This document shows, piece by piece, positions 6,988 through 13,404 of a DNA stretch of 13,404 bases. The translations under genes and the position numbers were made by a program. Every line of letters starts with the position of its first letter. Positions within the stretch are counted from its first letter, which is position 1. The DNA comes from Trichomonas tenax (lineage: Eukaryota; Parabasalia; Trichomonadida; Trichomonadidae): positions 1-13,404 of the forward strand of contig JALKBU010001271.1 of NCBI GenBank assembly GCA_023091735.1, read 5' to 3'. The notes below the pieces were generated by a model, which did no database searches, was not told the origin of the DNA, and saw nothing but the letters and a program-made list of their open reading frames with translations.

Positions 6988-9900
6988 ATGGGTTGTTTCG
7001 GTCCGAAAGAAGAGACTGAGGACCGTTTAATTTGCACAAACAACTCAAACCACAACATGCAGTATCCAAATAACAAGGTTGTTAACAGCAAATACACAAT
7101 TTTAACATTTTTACCTAAAATTTTGTGGGCATATTTGAGAAGATTCATGAACCTTTACTTCATCATCATCGCTGTACTTCAGTTGTGGGATGCAGTCACT
7201 CCAGTCAATCCAGTAACGACTTGGGGCCCAATTATTATAATTTTCGCGGTTGCTTTTGTCCGAGAAGGCATTGACGATGTACAACAGCATCAACAGGACA
7301 AAGTTACAAATGAAAGACCATATTCTGTGATCAGAGACAAAAGGCAACTCACTGTTCAAAGCCAAGAAATCGTTCCTGGAGATATCCTCATTTTGAAAAG
7401 GAACACAGAGTCTCCATGCGATATATGTCTTCTTTACTCGTCAAATAATGATGGTAAATGTTGCATTGAAACGGCAAATTTAGATGGTGAAACAAATTTA
7501 AAGGAAAGATTCGCAATTCCACAGACTCAGGGATTAGGACTTGAGGGAATAAGAACAAATATGATATACATTCGTTGTTCACCACCAAATCCAGCTTTAT
7601 ATAATTTTAATTCGAGTCTTTACATTAATAGCGCAGATTCTGAGTGTAATCCAGTTTCTGAGAGTCAACTGATCCAGCAGGGTGTGTTTTTAAGGAACGT
7701 TGACTCCGTTTACGGTTTAGTTTGTTATACTGGACACCAGACGAAGTTAGGGCTCAATGCACAAGCGCCACCGATAAAGTGGACTGAAATAGAAAAGTTT
7801 ATCAACAAAGTTTCTTTAGGAATCTTCATAGCACAAATTATTTTGGCATTAATCACCGGAAGCTTAGGAAACCATTATAAGAAGAAACTGGCCAAAACAG
7901 AGCCATATCTTTACTTAGATATGGATTATCCTGTAGGGAAGAAATTAGATTTCCTAATTTTATATATTCGATGCTATTTGTTGACTTCTATCATGATTCC
8001 TGTGTCCCTTAAGGTCACGCTCGATATCTGCAAATACGTTTATTCAGTTTGGATTCGAAATGACAAGCAAATGTGTTTTGTTAATAAAGAAGAAAAAACA
8101 ATTCAACGATGCATCGTTAATAACACATCAGTCATTGAAGATTTGGGTGCTATTGAGTACGTTTTCACAGACAAAACAGGAACTTTGACACAAAATGAGA
8201 TGAAATTAACAAAATTTGGAATTGGATCGAATTACTATGGCCACAATGGTTCTTCAGACAATGTTATTGATGATCAAACACTTGCTGATAAGATACACAA
8301 CAAAGATCCAGAAGTTATAAACGCGATTGTTTGTTTAAGCGTTTGTCACACTTTGAAGATCTTAGACACACCATCAGGTGTTGTATTCGAAGGTGTATCT
8401 CCAGAAGAAGTTGCTTTCCTTGAAGCTCTCAACAAAATCGGAATTAATGTCAAACAATCAAAAGATGAAATAAAAATCACAGGAAACACATACGAATTGC
8501 AACCATTGGCGTTCAAAGTTGTTGAAGTTCTTCCTTTCTCATTCACGAGAAGGAGAATGTCTGTCTTAGTCAAAGACATGCAGACAAACAATTATGTTTT
8601 GTATATGAAAGGCGCTCACGAGAAAGTTGTTGAACATTGCCAAATGACATATAGAGGATTCGAGAATCAAGTTGAAATATTTTCAAGCCTTGGTTTGAGA
8701 GTAATGGCGCTTTCAACTAAAGTCGTAAGTGAAGAAGAATTCAATAATTTCATGACCGATTTAAACGCTGCAAAACAGAACCATGAAAGCAGACTTCAAG
8801 CTGTAGAAGAAGTTTTCGACAAATTCGAAATGGGGCAAAATGTTATTGCCGTAACAGGCATCGAAGATTCACTTCAGGACGGTGTTCCAATGACGATAGA
8901 AATGTTAAGAGATGCGGGAATCAAAGTTTGGATGGTTACAGGAGACTTAATGAACACTGCAGTAAAAATTGCAAGATCAACAAGATTGATTTCGAGTGAT
9001 GGTGAACTCATTAAATTATCAACTAAAGAAGCAGGTGTTGACTCTAAAACACTGCTCGAAAAAGTTTCAAGTTACGTCAAATTGCTTTCAAAGCCATTTT
9101 ACTTAGTTCTCGAAGGCAATGCGCAATGCACAGCCGAATTTCTTGGACCTCTTCGCAAAGAGTTTGCTCAACTTGCTTCTCAAGCTCGTTCAGTTATTTG
9201 CGCTCGCACAATGCCAAAACAAAAAGCTTTATATGTTGAGGCAATCAAAGATTTAGGAAATGTCACTTGCGCAGTTGGTGATGGCGGCAATGATGTTACA
9301 ATGTTGAGATCCGCTCACATAGGTATTGGTATTATTGGCAAAGAAGGAAGACAAGCCGCTGTTGCTGCTGATTTTGCTTTCTCACAGTTTTCATATCTCC
9401 AAAGATTAGTTTTGATTCATGGAAGATATTCTGCTTACAGAACATCATGGTTATCGCAGTTCTGTTTCTATAAGTCAGTTCTTCTTGCATTAGTTCAAGT
9501 TGCTTACATGTATCATAACGGATTCTCTGCAATGTCATTTATCAATTCATTCAATCTCATGGCATATAATGCTATCTTCACAATTTTGCCGGTTATCTTC
9601 TTCTTATTCGATAAAGATGTCGAAGAATCAACGATATTCTTGCATCCCTTCGTTTACACAGATACAAGAAAGCGTCAGTTTATCAATGCAAGAACAATCT
9701 TTTGGTGGCTCATTAGATCCATTTATCAGGCAATTGTTATTGTCGTTATCACTTTCAATCACTTCAACGTTGACCACATCAATCCATTGGATGGATCATC
9801 AAGCAACAAAGCTGAAGCTCAGCAAGTTGCCTATACATCCATCATCCTCATTGTTATCATTACAACAACAATTGATACTCAAAACTGGACTTCATTGAAC

Positions 9901-10305
9901 TTGATATTCATTTGGGGCAATTGGATTTTATATCTCTTCTGTGCAACATTTGCAAACATCATTTCACAGATATCTTTCACTCGTGATATCTTCTTGATTA
10001 TGTTCCGTGTTCTCGCTGATCCTATATCATGGTTCACGATTGTTACTATCAGTGGTGTTGCAACAATTCCTGTTCTTTTTGTTCAATCATTGTTCGCAAC
10101 TTATTTGCCAACAAGAACTCAATCTCTAAGATTCAATGAAATTTCAATTCAATGCGAATATAAACCTGTTTATCTTGTCGACTTCTCAGGAAAAGAAAAC
10201 AACTTTGTTGTTAGCAGAATGTATCAGGCACCTCCTGATACTGTTTGGGATACATCACATAATATTTTCACCCCTTTACTTGCGTTACTCGGTATTTTGA
10301 AGTAA
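6988..10305 (+). CDS. P4-type ATPase (phospholipid flippase)
   Basis: This encodes 1105 residues, a usual P4-ATPase length. Such pumps move phospholipids from the outer or lumenal leaflet to the cytosolic leaflet, usually with a CDC50 partner, which is not encoded here. The actuator loop DGET is at 166-169. The P4-specific PVSL (family PISL) in helix M4 is at 338-341. The phosphorylation site DKTGTLT starts at D395. KGA of the nucleotide domain is at 541-543, TGD at 651-653 and GDGGND at 764-769. The hydrophobic segments fit ten membrane helices: two before DGET, two around 270-350 and six after GDGGND. The open frame extends upstream to 6856, but I chose the ATG at 6988. It gives a short hydrophilic N-terminus (MGCFGPKEE) and has an initiator-like TCA just before it. 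The MGC start could be lipid-modified, which is uncertain. All catalytic motifs are intact; which lipid it moves cannot be read. Confidence 0.95.
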   Translation: MGCFGPKEETEDRLICTNNSNHNMQYPNNKVVNSKYTILTFLPKILWAYLRRFMNLYFIIIAVLQLWDAVTPVNPVTTWGPIIIIFAVAFVREGIDDVQQHQQDKVTNERPYSVIRDKRQLTVQSQEIVPGDILILKRNTESPCDICLLYSSNNDGKCCIETANLDGETNLKERFAIPQTQGLGLEGIRTNMIYIRCSPPNPALYNFNSSLYINSADSECNPVSESQLIQQGVFLRNVDSVYGLVCYTGHQTKLGLNAQAPPIKWTEIEKFINKVSLGIFIAQIILALITGSLGNHYKKKLAKTEPYLYLDMDYPVGKKLDFLILYIRCYLLTSIMIPVSLKVTLDICKYVYSVWIRNDKQMCFVNKEEKTIQRCIVNNTSVIEDLGAIEYVFTDKTGTLTQNEMKLTKFGIGSNYYGHNGSSDNVIDDQTLADKIHNKDPEVINAIVCLSVCHTLKILDTPSGVVFEGVSPEEVAFLEALNKIGINVKQSKDEIKITGNTYELQPLAFKVVEVLPFSFTRRRMSVLVKDMQTNNYVLYMKGAHEKVVEHCQMTYRGFENQVEIFSSLGLRVMALSTKVVSEEEFNNFMTDLNAAKQNHESRLQAVEEVFDKFEMGQNVIAVTGIEDSLQDGVPMTIEMLRDAGIKVWMVTGDLMNTAVKIARSTRLISSDGELIKLSTKEAGVDSKTLLEKVSSYVKLLSKPFYLVLEGNAQCTAEFLGPLRKEFAQLASQARSVICARTMPKQKALYVEAIKDLGNVTCAVGDGGNDVTMLRSAHIGIGIIGKEGRQAAVAADFAFSQFSYLQRLVLIHGRYSAYRTSWLSQFCFYKSVLLALVQVAYMYHNGFSAMSFINSFNLMAYNAIFTILPVIFFLFDKDVEESTIFLHPFVYTDTRKRQFINARTIFWWLIRSIYQAIVIVVITFNHFNVDHINPLDGSSSNKAEAQQVAYTSIILIVIITTTIDTQNWTSLNLIFIWGNWILYLFCATFANIISQISFTRDIFLIMFRVLADPISWFTIVTISGVATIPVLFVQSLFATYLPTRTQSLRFNEISIQCEYKPVYLVDFSGKENNFVVSRMYQAPPDTVWDTSHNIFTPLLALLGILK

Positions 10306-10306
10306 A
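10303..10306 (+). promoter_or_regulatory. possible poly(A) signal overlapping the stop codon
   Basis: The stop codon TAA followed by A forms TAAA. In Trichomonas the polyadenylation signal is UAAA and often overlaps the stop codon, so this fits the family pattern. A four-base match is weak evidence alone. Confidence 0.35.
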
Positions 10307-10328
10307 TGTTAATTTTCACATGAATAAT

Positions 10329-10712
10329 TTAGTCAAATACTATAATAAATATACTGAATATTATAGAATAATCAAATTCATATACAATTGCCGATGATGC
10401 TGCTAATATGAAATCGTAATAACATTCTGTTTGATAAATTTGATTCTCAAACGAATTTGTGATTATATTTGATGTTTTATTTGATGATGTAGTTTGAATG
10501 TTTCCTTCCCAAAGACAATGAATGATTTCCATATTCGAATTATAAACAGCAAATAAATTGAATGTTTGATTATTATTCAATAGCACACAGGATGATACAA
10601 TCAAATAACTTTTCAAATATGCAGAAATTAGTCCATTTTGATTTCGATTTTGGGTATAAAGATTCATACAAGATGTCACTTTTAGTCTTTTATAAATAAG
10701 GTTATTTTGAAA
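10329..10712 (-). pseudogene. decayed fragment of a repeated protein family (copy B)
   Basis: This frame is open on the minus strand from 10712 to a stop at 10329 and has no ATG near its start. It is clearly paralogous to the larger fragment at 11953-12495. Both share VLLNN, then NLFAVY and MEIIH, and both end FS(I/V)FI(I/V)(V/I)FD. The upstream part of the paralogue (about 100 residues) is missing here: the similarity fades just where the hairpin element begins at 10723. The element may therefore have truncated or interrupted this copy. The short NS-rich lines resemble the repeated strands of large trichomonad surface proteins; that is an inference. Confidence 0.55.
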
Positions 10713-10823
10713 TTAAATAATTAATGTTTTGCGTGTCAATGAGTTACTCTGTAAAGTGTCAGATTGTCAGATTTTTGGTATTGAAAAATAGTAAAAAAAC
10801 GATTAAAATAAATTCATTTTGTC

Positions 10824-10846
10824 AATATTATTTTTAAAATAATATT
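10824..10846. repeat. 11-bp AT-only palindrome in the hairpin element
   Basis: AATATTATTTT and AAAATAATATT flank a single T. Its centre (10835) lies about 122 bp before that of hairpin A1, the same step as the array, so it could be a decayed first unit. AT-only palindromes arise easily by chance. Confidence 0.6.
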
Positions 10847-10914
10847 TGCCAAATAAAAGCATATGTGTCATATTATAAATTAGAAAGCGAGCATTTAAAT
10901 TTGAATTAAAATGC

Positions 10915-10999
10915 GTGCTATTCGTCTTTTTTTTGTTGCTATGTGCAACTACGCCATACTCCGTGACTGTGTACAGCAGGAAAGCTGGACAAAAAGCAC
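10915..10999. repeat. hairpin A1
   Basis: The left arm GTGCTATTCGTC pairs imperfectly with the right arm ending GGACAAAAAGCAC. The apical part contains TTGCTATGTGCAACTAC, the A-family signature, also seen in inverted orientation in A4. Confidence 0.7.
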
Positions 11000-11051
11000 T
11001 TTTAAGAAGAATGCTATGCATCAAAATTATTTCCAATGTAAATAGAGATTT

Positions 11052-11119
11052 CTCGCTTCTTTAGCAAGTGAATCCTTAGTAGAACATGAAGCTTAAGTAA
11101 TCTCTGCTAAAGAAGCGAG
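11052..11119. repeat. hairpin B1
   Basis: CTCGCTTCTTTAGCA (11052-11066) pairs perfectly with 11105-11119. The inner part contains CTTAG-type words shared with the other B hairpins. Confidence 0.9.
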
Positions 11120-11164
11120 CGATTTCGGTTTTATTGCCAAGATAACTTCGATTCACAAAAATAT

Positions 11165-11250
11165 TTTGCTTTTTGTCCATCTTTGATGCTATGTGCATCT
11201 ACCACACATGTGATAGCTGTACACAGTATCAAAGATGGACAAAAAGCAAA
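11165..11250. repeat. hairpin A2
   Basis: The two 43-base halves are complementary at 37 positions, the outer 23 without a mismatch (starting TTTGCTTTTTGTCCATC). The pairing runs almost to the centre, leaving hardly any loop. It is the best preserved A unit. Confidence 0.95.
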
Positions 11251-11298
11251 GTTTGAAAACAAAGTTTTAAACCGATGTTATCTCGGTGCAGACCGATG

Positions 11299-11373
11299 TT
11301 TTTTGCTTCCTTAGTTAGTAAAGCCTTAGAACTCCATGTGTCTAAGACTTTCACTAGCTAAAGAATCAAAAAA
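11299..11373. repeat. hairpin B2
   Basis: The left arm 11299-11329 (containing GCTTCCTTAGTTAGTAAAGC) pairs with the right arm 11342-11373 with several mismatches; the loop is 12 bases. It has the same core as B1 and B3, approximately TTTAGCTAGTGAAAG. Confidence 0.85.
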
Positions 11374-11406
11374 CACGATTTTGTTCTCGATATATAATTC
11401 GAAATA

Positions 11407-11508
11407 AAAAAAGCGTGCTTTTCATTCATTTTTGCTGTTATATGCAACAACTATATACAATAAGGTTGTTCACATCAACAAAAATGGACGAATGGCATGC
11501 TCTTTTTT
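11407..11508. repeat. hairpin A3
   Basis: The arms run from AAAAAAGCGTGC to GGCATGCTCTTTTTT and share the A-family core CATTTTTGYTG followed by ATGCAACAAC-like sequence. The pairing is imperfect, but it extends about 45 bases on each side. Confidence 0.8.
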
Positions 11509-11519
11509 CTTATTATTAT

Positions 11520-11627
11520 AATCGAGGATGAAGCCTTTTTTCCTCTTTTAGCTGGTGAGTGTCTTGAATCTGTGTGATCCTACGGTTTCACTAGCTAAAA
11601 AAGTAAAAACATTGGCTTGCATCGATT
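11520..11627. repeat. hairpin B3
   Basis: The outer AATCGA...ATCGATT and the inner CTTTTAGCTGGTGA against TCACTAGCTAAAAAAG form an imperfect long stem. It is a member of the B family. Confidence 0.75.
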
Positions 11628-11658
11628 ATTATTTCAATACAATAATTTTTTTTCATAA

Positions 11659-11733
11659 GTGCTTTTCGTCCATTTTTGCTACTGCGTGCAGCTCCAGAGT
11701 GTGGTGTAGTTGCACATAGCAGCAAAAAGGCAC
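11659..11733. repeat. hairpin A4
   Basis: The left arm GTGCTTTTCGTCCATTTTTG pairs with a right arm that has lost about nine bases. The right side holds GTAGTTGCACATAGCAGCAA, the complement of the A1 signature. Confidence 0.8.
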
Positions 11734-11952
11734 GAAATCTCCTTTTTAATGTCACATCAAATTAAAATAGATATTCCCCCTTTATTATTTTTTTGACATT
11801 TTTCACTTTACATCGAATATCACCCTTTTCAAAATCTGACAATCCGACACTTTACAAGGCGATTCATTGACACGCAAAACATTATTACTGTTCTTTGTTT
11901 TACAGCAATCAATATCAAAATATTAATCTGGATTCAATTACATTAATCAATT

Positions 11953-12900
11953 TCAATCAAAAATAACTATAAAAACACTAAATACAATACAATTTTCATG
12001 ACTATAAACTATTGTATCTGTTTTTTCATAAATTAAATCGGATCCAATACAATCAATAGAAATTAGATTACTAAATAAATCTATTGTTTTATTTAATGTT
12101 ATCATCGTTCCAATCATCTGATATGTTCCTTCTCCAATGTAATGAATTATTTCCATTCTCGAAAAATAAACTGCAAATAAATTAGAGTTCTTCCCATTAT
12201 TCAAAAGAACGAATGACATCAAAATCATATTGCTGTTTGAATAAGAATAAACTATACCATTGTCATTTTGTTTTTGATAACAATTCATAATATTCGAGTT
12301 TTTAATATAGCCACTTGTTGATTGATATGTCAGAATTGACCAACTTTTTGTTGTATTTACTGAATCAATAACCGAAAACGATATGCTTGAATTCGGACTC
12401 GAAATTATATAATATGCTGAATCAGAAATTGCTCTAGATTTTGAAATATTATTATTTGAATTATGCAATATTCCTTGATTGAAATAATTTTCGCACTACA
12501 AATTTCATATCCACAATCAAACATTGAAGAAAATGATTGCAAAATTGGCCACTTCATTTAAGAAGAAAACACCCCAAGTGTCCATATTTAGAACTCGATA
12601 ATACTTGAGATTTTAAAACGCAAATATATTTTAGGTTAAACAAAGAATCAGAGTTAACATAAATACTCCCACCACGATCACAAATGCTTCAATTAGAAAA
12701 ATAAAGGGATATTAAATTAGCAGATTCGACCTGATCGGAGATTAAAATACTCACATTTTTAAAATTTATAAATTTAGAGTTTTGAACCACAATACTCTGA
12801 TTATTACAAATAATTTGTTCACTTATGAGTGAATAGTATTGTGAGGCTCCCCCATATTATCACATATTTTCCCTGGATAATTAATATAACCTCTGTGTAA
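11953..12900 (-). pseudogene. decayed gene of a repeated, probably surface-protein family (copy A)
   Basis: Protein-like minus-strand sequence runs from 12900 to a stop at 11953 but changes frame several times. GYINYPGKICDNMG shifts at a G run near 12850 into GASQYYSLISEQIICNNQ. That frame crosses a TGA at 12689-12691 and goes on with SICDRGGSIYVNSDS. It shifts again near 12557 (KWPILQSFSSMFDCGYEICS) and near 12497 into an open stretch of about 180 codons (CENYFNQGILHNSNNN onward). The repeated ICDxxGG motif and serine/asparagine-rich short strands suggest a beta-helix-like surface protein of the kind expanded in trichomonads; this is an inference from pattern only. The last 60 or so residues match the fragment at 10329-10712. 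It could not make a full-length product. The longest open part lacks an ATG start. Confidence 0.6.
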
Positions 12901-13207
12901 TCATAGAAAAGTGACAAAATTCTCATAAATTAATCAAAATTGAATAGCGCACTCTAAATTCGTCCATATTGCTGAAAAAAAATTTGAAGTTGTTATTCTT
13001 AATCGATTTTTGAAATACAAAAAACTGATATTTGAATGTTGTTATCGTTCGTTTTTTTTCTGGAAAAATCCGAAAATTGAGATCTTTATTTTATCTTTTC
13101 AATAAACCTCTTTAAACACCACAATATAACATAATATCCACATTTATCAATTTATTTTTGAATTAACGATTTTGATGATAAAACCATGATTACCGTGATA
13201 TGATTCT

Positions 13208-13208
<1 letters not shown>
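12901..13208. other. AT-rich region without recognisable gene
   Basis: I see no open frame of protein-like composition here. The 5' end of the decayed gene to its left could lie in this stretch but is too eroded to follow. Confidence 0.5.
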
Positions 13209-13240
<32 letters not shown>

Positions 13241-13316
13241 AAAAAAAAAAAAAAAAATTTCAAAAAAAAAAAAATTTAGAAAAAAAAGAATTTAAAAAAA
13301 AAAAATTTTTTATTTA
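13209..13316 (+). repeat. long interrupted A-tract
   Basis: About 100 bases of nearly pure A are broken by TG, TTTC, TTTAG and similar short words. Such a tract is prone to polymerase slippage and to assembly or read error, so its exact length is unreliable. Confidence 0.95.
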
Positions 13317-13404
13317 AGTAATGTATTTAGCTTTACGGTTACGTGACGGGTCAGGGAGAGAGACGAGTGGGGGAGGAGCGGGTTGGAGGGTGTTCGTAGC
13401 ACCA
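13317..13404. other. GC-rich terminal segment of unclear origin
   Basis: From about 13335 to the end the sequence is strongly G-rich (for example GGGTCAGGGAGAGAGACGAG), unlike anything else in the window. It begins right after the A-tract. It may be a low-quality contig end, a chimeric join or a genuine different repeat. No coding or RNA feature is recognised. Confidence 0.6.

Larger units (their letters stand above)
10723..11883. mobile_element. 1.16-kb foldback element carrying seven alternating hairpins
   Basis: Terminal inverted repeats of about 54 bp lie at 10723-10776 and 11830-11883. Each starts AATGTTTTGCGTGTCAATGA at the outside and they match at about 47 of 54 positions. ATT flanks both ends and may be a 3-bp target duplication. 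Inside there is no credible protein. Instead there are seven imperfect hairpins of two sequence families in strict alternation, A1-B1-A2-B2-A3-B3-A4, with centres at about 10957, 11086, 11208, 11336, 11458, 11574 and 11696. The element lies between two paralogous decayed coding fragments. A non-autonomous foldback transposon enlarged by tandem duplication is the most economical explanation. Confidence 0.75.

Noticed and set aside
9500..9898. 132-residue plus-strand open frame inside the P4-ATPase
   Set aside because: It overlaps conserved membrane helices of the flippase in another frame and is low-complexity, so it is a shadow.
10803..11036. 77-residue minus-strand open frame
   Set aside because: It runs through the AT palindrome and hairpin A1 of the foldback element; its composition follows from the repeat and it has no recognisable motif.
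10915..11733. CRISPR array
   Set aside because: The units are long palindromes of two alternating families with roughly 120-bp spacing, not short identical repeats with unique spacers, and the context is eukaryotic.
10723..11883. Maverick/Polinton fragment
   Set aside because: No polymerase, integrase or capsid coding sequence is present, and the termini do not show the expected AG start or 6-bp duplication.

Overview
The window looks like a piece of an AT-rich, intron-poor protist genome, most likely a trichomonad (Tritrichomonas or Trichomonas type). The reasons are three intact intronless eukaryotic genes, very short putative 5' UTRs, a stop codon overlapped by TAAA on the largest gene, abundant foldback elements, decayed multigene-family copies and a Tc1/mariner relic. 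The assignment is an inference; no rRNA or other taxonomic marker is present.

Layout. Positions 1-2036 are mostly gene-poor, with a short open segment (78-239) and a GC-richer 3' relic of a Tc1/mariner transposase (980-1156) flanked by a degenerate inverted repeat. A Rab5-like small GTPase lies on the minus strand (2037-2609), with a GC-rich hairpin upstream. Positions 2830-3599 hold a minus-strand pseudogene with a frameshift and in-frame stops. An ATTCC-rich stretch follows, then a foldback element (4116-4739) carrying a coding relic folded back on itself. A divergent eIF4E-family cap-binding protein (5123-5677, +) is followed by a second foldback element (6432-6769) flanked by a perfect 14-bp direct repeat. 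A complete P4-ATPase lipid flippase (6988-10305, +) comes next. Two paralogous decayed minus-strand coding fragments (10329-10712 and 11953-12900) bracket a 1.16-kb element (10723-11883). The end of the window is a long A-tract followed by an abrupt GC-rich tail.

The three intact genes serve general cell functions: endosomal traffic (Rab), membrane lipid asymmetry (P4-ATPase) and mRNA cap recognition (eIF4E-like). Rab and P4-ATPase both act on endomembranes, but nothing suggests co-regulation.

The most striking structure is the 10723-11883 element. Between about 54-bp terminal inverted repeats it holds seven long imperfect hairpins of two alternating families, A-B-A-B-A-B-A, with centres 116-129 bp apart. 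It and two smaller foldback elements appear to belong to a loosely related set. Six exact copies of the 11-mer TTTACATGTCA, counting both strands, occur between 4.16 and 6.73 kb, in or near the two smaller elements.
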